Below, piece after piece: positions 10,408 to 20,095 of a stretch of DNA of 23,038 nucleotides. The notes beneath the pieces were generated by a model. That model searched no databases and had not been told where the DNA came from. It worked only from the letters and a program-made list of their open reading frames with translations. Within the stretch, counting starts at the first letter, position 1. Every line of letters begins with the position of its first letter. Origin of the DNA: Apostichopus parvimensis (Eukaryota; Echinodermata; Holothuroidea; Aspidochirotida; Stichopodidae); NCBI GenBank assembly GCA_000934455.1, contig KN886211.1, forward strand, positions 119,164 to 142,201. Reading direction: 5' to 3'. Both the position numbers and the translations under genes were made by a program.

Positions 10408-10819
10408 CATGATTATTACTATCATATATCTTACCAAGGAGGATGCATGGATTGACTCAAATATTTTCCACAGTCTGAAGATGGAAGTGATGCATGTTAA
10501 AAACACCAGCAACTGAGTATATTAATACCATAAAAGCTGATAGCAAGTTTAACATTTTACAATCATACTGATAAGACGTGACCTTTACTCAGATAAAATT
10601 CCCTTGTAAGCCTTTTTGTTGGGGGTGGCATATAAAAATGAATTCCAAAGATTGGGAAAAAGTCAAGTCTATTATTTTGTTTGGTTGAAGTTGACCTGTG
10701 ATCATTCATTTCACACCAGTAGTGAATTAATGAAGGAACTCTAGCAGGGCGGATGCTTTTATTAGTTACAATCACAAAGGAAGGCATAGGTTTTGGTGCT
10801 TCCAAGATTCATGAAGAGA

Positions 10820-10847
10820 ACACACACATCCACACACACACACACAA
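10820..10847 (+). repeat. (CA)n microsatellite with one interruption
   Basis: ACACACACATCCACACACAC continues to 10847, with a single TC interruption. It lies in intron 2. Confidence 0.9.
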
Positions 10848-11840
10848 CAAGAAACAGATAGGGTGGGGGGGAGAATTTCTTGTGATTTTGACTCACTGGA
10901 TGGAAGAAGAAATGATCAGTCTATAATTTTATAGTTTGACATGTTTATTTTCTCACAAGCTAGAAGCAGTCGGTGATTTTGAAACAGTAAACAGATATTT
11001 AACTTTACACTTTGCAAGTACTTTAAATCTTAAGTCACACAGTGCAGATAAAATATTCTGATATATATCCAAGTTTCAAGTTGGTCAGAAAGTTTTCCAA
11101 AGAATTCTTGAACAACAAAATAATGTGTTTGTTGTGTGAGACTTGAATGGGGAAAACCGTTCAGCTGGGAGATTTTTGGAAAATTCATAATTATGTGTTG
11201 CACAAGCCTACCTTTTTAGACCTAATAAACACCTAATTTATAGATTTAAAAATGCCTCAAAATTCACCATTTGACCCTTTAACTTTATAACATATAGCCT
11301 GTCCATTAAGGTTCATGCCCTTCCAATATCAGTCAGGGGAAATTTGGCTTCACCATGAAAATGTCAGTAGTGTTCAACAGGACACTATGACTGTCATAGC
11401 ATTCTCCTCCTGTGGTAAATTGCCCTAAGCCCAATTAGCCCATTGTTGGGACATTGCTATTGAAGTTGGCAATTTTTAACATGATCTTATAGCAGTCTTG
11501 CAAATAACGTTATTTCACAATAATTTCTGTATGTATTTCTGTATGTGTCTGTATGCAGGCAGCAAATAAGCTTTACATTTAAAGCTGCAGTTATTAAACA
11601 ACAGACCTATTTGTAAATGTTTGACTTCACTGTCATTCTGTCCCCATCCTGTTTGTCTCTGCTGGTGGCCAAATTGACATTTTAAAAAGTATGCATACTC
11701 TGGATTTGCACTTACAAAAGCTGCTGAGCGACATGATTAACGTACCTGTTCAAAAGTGATGTTTGTTTGCGACAGTGTAATCGGAAGGTATTTTGTTATG
11801 GAGTCGGAAGGAAAATATTAGTGCCAGGTCTAATTGAGAT

Positions 11841-11865
11841 GGGGTGGGGGAGGGGAGGGGATGGG
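11841..11865 (+). other. Potential G-quadruplex motif
   Basis: GGGG-T-GGGGG-A-GGGG-A-GGGG-AT-GGG gives five G tracts with loops of one or two bases on the sense strand. A second G-rich run follows at 11913-11933. Short loops would favour a stable fold, but that is inference. Confidence 0.65.
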
Positions 11866-13210
11866 AACAGTGCCAGAAATTATCTTGCATGCTTGTGCAT
11901 TATGAAAAGGTTGGTGGAGGGGGGAGGGGGAGGAAATAATGTTGTTTGTGGTTACTGTCATGGTGTATCATTGAAAAGGGAACATTAGTTGAGGGAGGTC
12001 ATTTGCAAGGAAACTAAGAGTGCATTCAATTCTGAGTCATACTTCATCATATGCTTCAATAGGACTTTAGCAAACACTGAGCAAATATTGAAAGAATTAA
12101 CCTTCTGCACACGACAAAAACTCTCCCGATTGTTCCATTAAAGCATTTCTTCTCGTCAATATATTCCTACTTTCAAACTCCTCTAATTAAACCTCCGTTT
12201 CCTACCCCATTGATTGGTTTGTGCTTAACGAGACGGTAAGGTCTCACTGCTGTGCATTTCCCATGAATGCATTAACGACAATCGCATATATCGGGCCATC
12301 GTCAGCTCTCTGTCATTCCCAATCTCTTCCGCGACGATAGCATCAATGGCAGTTGCCACGTCGTTTCAACGTCACAGGGGCAAATTAATTTCTTTCTCTC
12401 CTCTTACCCTTGGTGTGTTTTGAAAAGACAGGTGAATATTCTATGCAGCTGACAATCTTCATCAACAATCATTCTTTACACACATATACATAAGCTGGGG
12501 TGTGCAGTTTCTCAATTTTCAAAATGTTGACAGGTGATGAAAACAGGTTGTAAGGAAAAAATTTAATGAAAAAATTAGATCTTTGAAAGAAAGGATCTTG
12601 TGTGATTAAGTTTTTGTTGCAAAATTGTATATAACATGTAGTGAAATTCCATTTGTAACCGTTGTGCTGTTGCTAGAAACCCAGCACAATAAATTTACTA
12701 TGACTTGCTCTTATTTGATCAAGCAGAATGTCCAGATCTTGTCAAAGTTATAAAATGAGGTAAAAAGTGCAATATGATTCTTAGTTATAACATTTTCTTC
12801 TTAATGTTTCTGAATAGCCTGAGTGAGGCTTTTCAGTCCAGTTCCCATCTGTTTTCGATAAGAAAATAAATTTTCTTTTCAAACGAAAATGTAAACAATG
12901 CAAAGTAATATGGAATTTCCATGTATTGAATCCACTGAACATGGTAAATATTACAATTTTGAAAAACAAAAATTCACAAAAGTTTGACTGCTTCATTTGA
13001 AATATAATATTGAAAAATGTTAATTCTCCAAACAGATCAAACTTTCTAAATATTCTCATTATTTTCTATCAGTTCTGGGTATTTCAACAAGCCGCAGTAT
13101 TAGGCAATAGATACAACTGGGACTATCTGTTAATACTGCAGTCTCCATTAACATGTAATGTTACACCATTCTAACAATGCTATGTCCTGGCAATGCCATG
13201 TAATAGTGAA

Positions 13211-13533
13211 GTTTTCATATGCAATACTTTTTTGGCAAAACAATGTGTCTCTTCCTTTGTTCAATTACAGATAGCAGATTACATATATACCTTTTAGATT
13301 TACAAATATCTGCTACGATCTAATTGTCAGAATTATTTCAAAGGAACATGCACCTTTGTAGCTGTCCAAACAGCCAAAATAATGATGCATTTTTGTGCTG
13401 CAAATGTTTTCATTTTTGCCAAATTTTTTTTTTCCTGTGTCCCATTGTTCGTAGCAGATTAATTTTTAATAGAAGTATGCTACAATCAAATTGTAAGAAT
13501 TATATCAAAGTAACATGTGCACTGTTGAAGCTG
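13211..13533 (+). repeat. Diverged direct duplication (two copies of about 130-150 bp)
   Basis: Copy A (13211-13364) and copy B (13406-13533) match through several blocks in the same order: GTTTTCAT, then TTTTGGC/GCCAAA, a pyrimidine run with TTGTTC, TAGCAGATTA, GCTAC(G/A)ATC(T/A)AATTGT, AGAATTAT(T/A)TCAAAG, AACATG and GCTG. Indels separate the blocks, so the duplication is old. Neither copy has a gene. Confidence 0.7.
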
Positions 13534-15336
13534 AGTCGGTCGACCTAACACGATAACTTTATTTGTATCTTTTGAAAGAATCTTGGACTGTAAAAATAAA
13601 CTTTGCATTCCTGAAGGACGAACTCGGGTATTGCTCCCTAGTCGAGTTACAAAGTACAAAATGCTGTTGAGACCTCTTGGACTACCTAACAACCATCAAA
13701 TATTAAACATGTAATAACAAAACGCTGTGCATATATTGGTCTAACTTTATATTACCATGCATCTAATACCAGGTTTGCTGCAGTGTTATATATGCATACA
13801 TAACTGTCAGAGATTAAAACTCGTTTCCTAGAAGCCCTACACATTATGTATGATTATTAACTCCAGTATATCTATTCTGTTGTTTGATGTACTCTGTTCT
13901 CCACAATGGTTTCATTTGCTCTCCAAGCTCTCTCATGACGGAGGGAGACCAGAACCCGAAAGCCTGACCAAACAAAGTCGTGCTTTAGTAGGCTCTGCAA
14001 GCAGATGATAGTGTTTACATATCAAAGCTTAATTACCAATGATAGCAGTTCCAGAGATGGGACAAAATTAATGAGAAAGAGAAGAAACAAGTTCTTTGGG
14101 AAAATTTTTTTTCTTTCAAGAATGAGAAAAAGGTAAACTATTGATAGGTTGTTGGAAAAGGAGGTAAAGGAAATACAGATATGGCTGGGAATCTGTTCTT
14201 AATTAATCCACAGATTCATGAGTGGGTACTTATGTTAGGATGGGGGACAGTAAATGATTTATATCTTGCTGATATATATATATACCTTGGACTCTTACCT
14301 GTGTAAGGAGATTGTATGAGATTCAACCAAGAAAGAAAACATCTGTTCTTATGATTACGACAATGGATAGTGGATTTATGATATGTCTGAGGCATTGGTG
14401 AAATGTCATATACTCTTTGTTATCCTTAGAGAAAGTTTATAATTGTAATATGAAAAGTCTTTTGAGTGCTCATTTTGAATAGACTTAAAGGGAACGCAGC
14501 TTTGCTTGTTGGCTTTCTCCGTGAACTGCATAGCATACGAATAATCACTGACAATATGCTGAATTTGCTTCTTCACTTACCATTCTCCTCACAACATCTG
14601 CATAATTGCTGTATTGTGTCTAGAGTGACCTTGTAACCTTTGACACTGACCTGCCATGGTGACCAGTCACCTCTGGTCCATATATACAGCATAAAAGAAT
14701 TATTCTTGTGAATAATGTGAAAAGAACTCTTGTAAAATAATTGTTGTTAAAATAATAAAATAATAAAATGAATGCCTGGTTCCTAGTATACTGCCCTCAA
14801 TACCATACATTATTATGTCATGGCCATCCCGCTGACATCACAAAGTCACGTTTTCTCCATGTTTCAGTTTGATGATCATGCTTTCATACACATTCCTCCT
14901 ATGTTATTCGTTAAAGACGTGACTTCGCTACCGTCAAGAGCGAATAAAATAAAAGAGAAATACAAAATCAATTTCAAGGTGGTTGAAGTTAGCGACTTGT
15001 GTGCAGTTTTATTGCTTAGTCAAGGATGGTGAGATGCCAGAATGAAAGGCAGGTGGTATGGTAGAATCTTGCCTACTAAAGCCTGCTGCACGTACCCATA
15101 GGGGCATCGTTCTGAGTTCTACCATCGCATAGAATAAGAATAAACAGTCATTTTTTAAGTGAAAAGTATGCAGACAGCAGTTATACCAATATCAGATTGC
15201 AGATTATTGTCCTTCAGTGTTAGTTCAATGTCAGTTCTGATGACTCATAACTCTACCATAGACTCATAGGACAAAACCTACTACTCTATTCTGATAAGCA
15301 ACTCCAGCTAGAAATTTAACATAATTTAACATAACA
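13534..15336 (+). other. Intron 2, distal part: no gene seen
   Basis: This AT-rich sequence contains the simple run AAAATAATAAAATAATAAAA near 14750-14768 and a possible decayed SINE head (listed separately). The 70-codon plus-strand frame at 14820-15032 has no recognisable domain, and no splice sites were found that would make it a cassette exon. Confidence 0.7.
15048..15130 (+). mobile_element. Possible decayed tRNA-derived SINE head
   Basis: GGTGGTATGGTAGAATC resembles the D-arm/A-box region of tRNA-like SINE heads. About 50 bases downstream, GTTCTGAGTTCTACCATCG resembles a B box plus T-arm (compare GTTCGAGTCCCACCATCG) with one extra T. ATGGTAGAA (15058-15066) and TTCTACCAT (15117-15125) are perfect 9-bp inverted repeats that could be the remnant stem. 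No clear tail or target duplication was found. It could equally be a chance hairpin. Confidence 0.3.
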
Positions 15337-15420
15337 CCCCCCCTTCCCACTCTTTCCTCTCCTTCTTCCTCTTCCACCCCTCTTCCCTCCTCATTCTCCC
15401 CTCCCTATCTCCCAACCATT
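15337..15420 (+). promoter_or_regulatory. Long pyrimidine tract upstream of exon 3
   Basis: About 84 bases are almost entirely C and T (only a few isolated A residues), ending 64 bases before exon 3. A second short T-rich tract (TTTTTATTTTTTTCACAG) precedes the acceptor itself. In animals such tracts bind PTB-type repressors or U2AF, so this one may affect inclusion of the very short exon. That role is inferred from position. Confidence 0.5.
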
Positions 15421-15484
15421 CCAAATTAATTTCCTTGATGTTTTTATGAGATGATTATTCTCCATGTTTTTATTTTTTTCACAG

Positions 15485-15524
15485 ATGAACAGAGCTCTTC
15501 AAGTAAAACCAGCTGACAGTGAAA
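15485..15524 (+). CDS. CELF/Bruno-like protein, coding exon 3 (RRM1-RRM2 linker, 40 nt)
   Basis: The exon encodes residues 136-148, MNRALQVKPADSE, plus one base. M-N-R-x-(I/L)-Q-V-K-P-A-D-S-E is the CELF signature at the end of RRM1, where the last strand carries the QVKPAD motif. The acceptor is TTTTTTTCACAG|ATG (AG at 15483-15484). The preferred donor is GAAA|GTAAGG (GT at 15525-15526), giving phase 1, which matches exon 4. The vertebrate counterpart is, from memory, 49 nt and encodes a few more residues (ESRGE). A second in-frame donor, TTTA|GTAACT, lies 12 bases on (exon end 15536) and would add four residues, giving SESKDFK, closer to the vertebrate length. The true end is therefore uncertain, while the rest of the exon is firm. 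Confidence 0.88.
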
Positions 15525-16163
15525 GTAAGGACTTTAGTAACTTTCTTCTTTCCATGTGACTTTTTGTTTTCCCTTCTGTACTCACCGGATTTGTACAGTA
15601 TCTTGTGTTATACAGCTGATTGTGTTTGCAAAAGAATATTTCCAGTGTACATTTACTTGTAACCGTGCTTTATTTTCACCTCTAAACCGAAATAATACAG
15701 GTTTTGACACGTTTCGGCATTACAGTATCAAAACTTTTTGAATACCTGGAGTTTTCATGTTTAAAACATGTCTGACATTTAGCCTGATTAAGCTCACACC
15801 TACACACCTACACATTCATATATTAATCTTAGTTATGCATAAATTACAACTTTGTGATGTAGCTGTCGTCACCATCAAGTGATTAACAATCATCTCGAGA
15901 GTTGAAGAACAAATGTTTCGTGGAGAGACAGCAATCCAGATATTCCTCTTTTCATCTGAACATTCTCCCAAAAATTCAGTGGTGATGCATCATTTGTAAC
16001 GACGCTGAATACATTGGAATATAGTATTGCTTTTATTCTTGTTCAGATACTTCTCTTGAAGTAGCATATTTCCCCCTCATTACTATTAAACAGAAGAAAA
16101 AAAATCCCTATGGACCTATATACTGTTGATGAGATTTGAAACAATGAAATATGAAAGAGTGGA

Positions 16164-16185
16164 GGGGGGGGGGCGGGTGGAGGGG
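16164..16185 (+). other. G-rich run, possible G-quadruplex
   Basis: A G10 run, then C, GGG, TGGA and GGGG. The long homopolymer can supply two tracts, so the four-tract rule is met on the sense strand. The homopolymer length is uncertain. Confidence 0.5.
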
Positions 16186-16879
16186 ATGAATGAAAATGAA
16201 GGTGATATGTCAAATCTAGTCAGTTAATGACCAAAATGTCAAGGTGATATCATTCATTATCAGAACTTGACACCATAAATAGTTCATTGGTAGGTTTGTG
16301 TCAATACTTTAAACTTATCATAATATACGGTTCTAGCTTTAGTTTAATGTCGAAATCGAGAATGAAAATGTATTAAGTAATAAGGCAACTTAAAATTGTG
16401 ACCAAATAATTTAGATAATAGGGGAAGAGATTTGGGAGACAGACCATAGTAAGTAAATATTTAATGGCGACTGTCATTGCATATGTACTGTCAAAACCAC
16501 TCATGTAAGTAACCTATAGTGTGAACCAAGCCATGTAACTACATTTCTTGACTATATATACATATAGTTGTGTTCCTTGAAGGATCTATAAAGTAATTCC
16601 TTAATTACCATAATTTATGAAAAACTTGGGATGAATATTTTAAATTATTGCGCAAACATCACCGACAGTAGCTGTGTGCTGCAGAGCTGATCTATGAACA
16701 GTGACGTACAGTATTAAAGCAATCAGAATAATTAGCAGCACTATACTGCTGCAGCATATCTCTATATCGTTGACAACCACTCTTACCTTGAACCTAAAAT
16801 ATAATGGTCGCAATTTTTAATGATAACTTAAATACTAATTTCCTATATCTATATCTGCAATATTAAAACGGTGATTGTG

Positions 16880-17580
16880 CTGTACCAGCAATTTCGCATT
16901 TACAGTATATACGTGACTGATTATTTCTGTTAATTTTATCGGATCATGTTTGCCTATCTCCTAGTTCTAGTTGTAAACCACTGTCGATGATTCTGTGCAG
17001 AATATGTTAGCTAATAATTTATTCATAGTTTACATGCAGTGTCCTATGGTAGGATCTCCCCATTGAAATTTGAGTCATCCTCGTAAGCGTCGAGCTCTTG
17101 ACGAGTTTTCTTTACCGACGTGATTCATCTTCTCTGATAGATTCGGTCAGGTGTCGAACCCTTGCGCACAACCATTCATGCCAAAAGATATACATCTCCA
17201 ACACACATAAAAAGAAGAAAAACTCCTATCATCCTATGCATGTATAGCTCGACGACGTGCAATAAAGCAACTGCCATATACATCTCACGCACTAAGTGCA
17301 GCCCATAATTACGGTTGCCATAGAAACCGTTTCTCCTCTTCACTGTAATGAATGTGGATGATAAGCCTTGGGTAATTTTATTCGGGAGATGTGGAGAGAA
17401 AACGGATCTAATATTGTGCACAGCGGTGGCATAGGCAAAACCTTAATGGAAATTCTCCATTAACGAAGCCTTTGCCGAGCGTGTACAGGGTTTTGAATAC
17501 GTAAAACGACCTCGGCATGATGGGCTTCTTCTACACACGCTGTTGGACTTGCATGTAACGATAGTTAATTGGTGACAGAT
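16880..17580. other. CpG-containing unique intronic block
   Basis: This stretch is non-repetitive, carries many CpG dinucleotides (GTCGAGCTC, CTCGACGACGTGC, GCCGAGCGTG, AAAACGACCTCGGC) and stands out from the AT-rich surroundings. No exon is recognisable: the 81-codon minus-strand frame (17176-17421) has no domain I know. It is a candidate intronic enhancer or conserved non-coding element by appearance only. Confidence 0.3.
17434..17476 (+). other. Interrupted hairpin
   Basis: The inner stem TTAATGGA (17443-17450) and TCCATTAA (17456-17463) is perfect over 8 bp with a 5-base loop. An outer stem GGCAAA (17434-17439) and TTTGCC (17471-17476) adds 6 bp across an asymmetric internal loop. It is too short and unbalanced for a typical microRNA precursor, and its function is unknown. 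Confidence 0.4.
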
Positions 17581-18742
17581 ACTGAGTAAGGTTTTACAAC
17601 ATAGTCACAGTACTAAACAAAAACTAGAAGTTAAATTACTTGCCTTGTGACGTAAACTTCCATTTATTAGAATGTATAAAGGCTTCTTTCATGTGTCTAT
17701 TTGAATAGGGTTTATTGCAAAAGACATCCATTTTTTTGGTTGTTGTCGTTATCATCATCTTCTAGGCTTTTGAAATGGGTTTCCATCTATATAGCTAATG
17801 TGTTTGAGATATATTATACTTTTGGGAAACCAAAGTAAATGAATAATCTAAAACATAAAACTGGGTGCATGAAAACATAGAAAAGAAATATTTTGAATAA
17901 TGTGTGTCATTTGATACCAATATGTGTAATTTTGGGAGATTTCTGTCTTGGGGTTAGGTTTGTGAAGTGTGCAGAATGTTTACAGTTTCAATGTCTCTTG
18001 CTTCCTTTTTTTTAAAGAAAGCATGAAGAGTTATTTACATTGAGCTGCCAATGTTTGACCTTTAGGGCAAGTTTTTATGTTTGACTTTAACAAAGTTCTC
18101 TGAAATTCCTTGGTAGGAAGCCAACAGAAGTCCAATGCAGAGACTTTCTTTCCTTCCAAGTTTTGTATCAAAAGATTTCACTTTGAAAAACCCCAGTTGA
18201 AAAGACAGCCATGTTAAATCTGATTATAAGCAATATAGTTAATCAATGGACATACTTGAAGCTTTATACAATGTGCATGGTCTACTTTTAAAGTTTTATC
18301 TTACCTGTGCTTCCTTATAATATATCTCCCTCTTCATTTTATCTACTAATTCCCTGCGTCACCTCAAAGTGAAACACCACTTTGTAATGTATGTAACGTT
18401 CGTAAGGTTAAATTTGTCAAGAAATGCTATCTTGATGAATTGCTGAAAACTTACCATATTGAAACTAAGAACTAAGAGTGAGTCATAATATACATCTATT
18501 ATATACACCAGACTGACCGCATCTAGCATTCAATAAACTAATTAGAATTTACCTGATAATCCCCTTCTCATTAACATATATTATAGCTACTCTGGCCATC
18601 TGTAAAGATGGACGCTGCAGATTTATTGAGTGTGTTTAATAAACCGTGCTGCTAATTCCTACTAAAATATTTGTCACAGAGTACCATATAAAATGCTAAT
18701 TATGCTGTATAATGCAGTATGCATGTTAGAATGCCCTATGAA

Positions 18743-19138
18743 CAGTGGCGGAGCTAGGGGTATTGGTCAGGGGGGGCGAGAATGGTCTGTAGGGGCGCTT
18801 TCAACACTATCTAAGCGCAGCGCCACCATTGGTTGGCGCGGAGCGAACAAAAATTTTTTGAGTAAAGATACACTCTAGATCGCCGGAAATGACCCTTTCC
18901 GGGCCTTGCTAATTTACAGATAAACGAAGAATAAATAGGTGTTATCGCCATTTTGTCAGAAAATTACACCAACAAAATGTGACAAATGTCAATAGGTAGA
19001 TGAGAGCGCAATAAAAAAGTCAATAATCGTGAATAAGTAAAAAGTGGTAAAAAGCTGAAAAGGGCGCCAGCAGTCCATTTGAGTCCGTCAGGGGGGGGGG
19101 GCATCCGCCCCCCTGACTGTATGGACGCTCCGCCACTG
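18743..19138. mobile_element. hAT-type MITE, 396 bp, with terminal inverted repeats and 8-bp target duplication
   Basis: The left end CAGTGGCGGAGCTAGG and the reverse complement of the right end CAGTGGCGGAGCGTCC share a perfect 12-bp terminus. Matching continues with gaps to GTCAGGGGGG on both sides (about 35 bp). The flanks are CCTATGAA (18735-18742) and CCTATGGA (19139-19146), an 8-bp target duplication with one mismatch. An 8-bp duplication together with CAGTGGCG-type termini is characteristic of hAT superfamily elements. It is too short to encode a transposase and has no meaningful frame, so it is a non-autonomous derivative. A G-rich hairpin, GTCAGGGGGG (19087-19096) with CCCCCCTGAC (19108-19117), lies inside the right end. 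Confidence 0.88.
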
Positions 19139-19634
19139 CCTATGGATAGCATTCTATACTATATGCGATGTTATCTCCATCGATTTGAGGTTGACAGCTT
19201 TTTCTCTCGACTTGCAATTCGTCCCTAGTGACGAAAACATGCATTGATCTTTGGACTCTCCTTTCAATCATCTTGAGAATAAGGTGCATATCTATATTCA
19301 AGCATTCATAAATCTTTTTGATTCCACATCTTTCCCAAAATAAGGCAAAGATGATTGTAAGGATTTCTTTTCAATCATGGAACAGATCCAGTTCAACTGA
19401 TGTTTTTGTCATTGTGTCTGTTCTTCTTGAAAAGAAAGGCCTGAATGCATATTCTTGTAAACTACAACCATATTTCTACTTAAAGAAAATTCAGCAATTG
19501 ACTGCTTTTATTGTTTTGTTGCTCTTTGAGCTTGTTTATCATATGATTTGTATTGATCACTTTGGTTTGTATGTTTTTAGGATCTTTCCCTCATCAACCC
19601 TCCACCACAACCCCCCTCCCCACTTACCCAAACT

Positions 19635-19651
19635 CACACACACACACACAC
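19635..19651 (+). repeat. (CA)n microsatellite after a C-rich stretch
   Basis: About eight CA units follow a C-rich stretch (about 19585-19632, with ACCCCCCTCCCC) about 330 bases before exon 4. It generates Pro- and His-rich artefact frames. Confidence 0.85.
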
Positions 19652-19884
19652 CCATTTGTAATATATAAGTACACTACAAATGTGTGCATAAATTTATATT
19701 TTATTTTATGCGCTCCATTTTTGTTGTTTTCATTTCTGCGATCCGTTCACCGCCATTTCCATTCCTCCTTGTTTATTGGTAGTGACATTTACCATTTGAT
19801 TTATCGTCAGACAGTTAATCCCAGGGAGGAATACAATGAATTAGGTTGTTCATCCACAGAAGATGGGATACATGTGGAAGAGAT

Positions 19885-19893
19885 GGGGGGGGG
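19885..19893 (+). repeat. G9 tract upstream of exon 4
   Basis: Nine G residues followed by CGAGGAGGG lie about 75 bases before the exon 4 acceptor. Intronic G runs can act as splicing signals, but no direct evidence exists here. Confidence 0.7.
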
Positions 19894-19966
19894 CGAGGAG
19901 GGAAAGATGATATTGTGGACTTTAAAATTTGTAAAATGATCCTCTTTATAAATTTTCTTTTTGTAG

Positions 19967-20095
19967 AAGACCGCAAAATATTTGTAGGAATGTTGGCCAA
20001 ACATCAAACCGAAGAAGACGTCAAGGCGATCTTCACCCGCTTTGGTAAAATTGAGGAATGCACAGTACTACGAGATGCAGAGAACGTGAGCAAAG
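19967..20095 (+). CDS. CELF/Bruno-like protein, coding exon 4 (N-terminal part of RRM2)
   Basis: This 129-nt exon encodes residues 149-191 plus one base. It reads [20 protein letters not shown], then [20 protein letters not shown], then VSK-G. The RNP2 motif of RRM2 is IFVGML (153-158), and [10 protein letters not shown] corresponds to the CELF GxIEEC(T/R)xLR segment. The aligned length equals vertebrate CELF4 over this stretch with no gap, by my recollection of that protein. The acceptor is TTTTTGTAG|AAGACC, where TAG-AAG forms a tandem NAGNAG site: using the second AG would remove three bases and replace K-D with N. The donor is AAAG|GTAAGA (GT at 20096-20097) in phase 1, at the same K-G codon position as in RRM1. 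Read-through into the intron meets a stop at 20146-20148. The partner exon with RNP1 of RRM2 is not in the window. Confidence 0.94.

Larger units (their letters stand above)
8436..13210 (+). other. Intron 2, middle part: no gene seen
   Basis: This non-coding sequence contains the short repeats listed separately. The segment about 9280-9850 has higher GC and more CpG than its neighbours. The open frames over it (9314-9514 -, 9475-9762 -) show no domain I recognise. The segment about 12180-12400 is also CpG-containing and non-repetitive. Neither shows a splice-bounded frame that would join exons 2 and 3. Confidence 0.75.
15525..19966 (+). other. Intron 3 of the CELF-like gene (4442 bp, phase 1)
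   Basis: The donor is GTAAGG at 15525 (alternative GTAACT at 15537) and the acceptor AATTTTCTTTTTGTAG ends at 19966. The contents are a G-rich run near 16164-16185, a CpG-containing unique block about 16880-17580, a hAT-type MITE at 18743-19138, a CA microsatellite and a G9 run. The intervals 15540-16160, 17580-18690 and 19150-19580 show no gene or recognisable repeat. Confidence 0.85.

Noticed and set aside
14820..15032. 70-codon plus-strand open frame as a possible cassette exon of intron 2
   Set aside because: There are no recognisable domain, no paired splice sites in a compatible phase, and no CELF similarity.
17150..17165. B-box match GGTTCGACACC on the minus strand as a tRNA gene
   Set aside because: The upstream sequence lacks an A box at proper spacing and no acceptor stem pairs with it. 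It is probably chance.
19318..19939. Two plus-strand frames of 116 and 128 codons before exon 4
   Set aside because: They run through a C-rich stretch and a CA microsatellite, contain no domain, and lie within intron 3.
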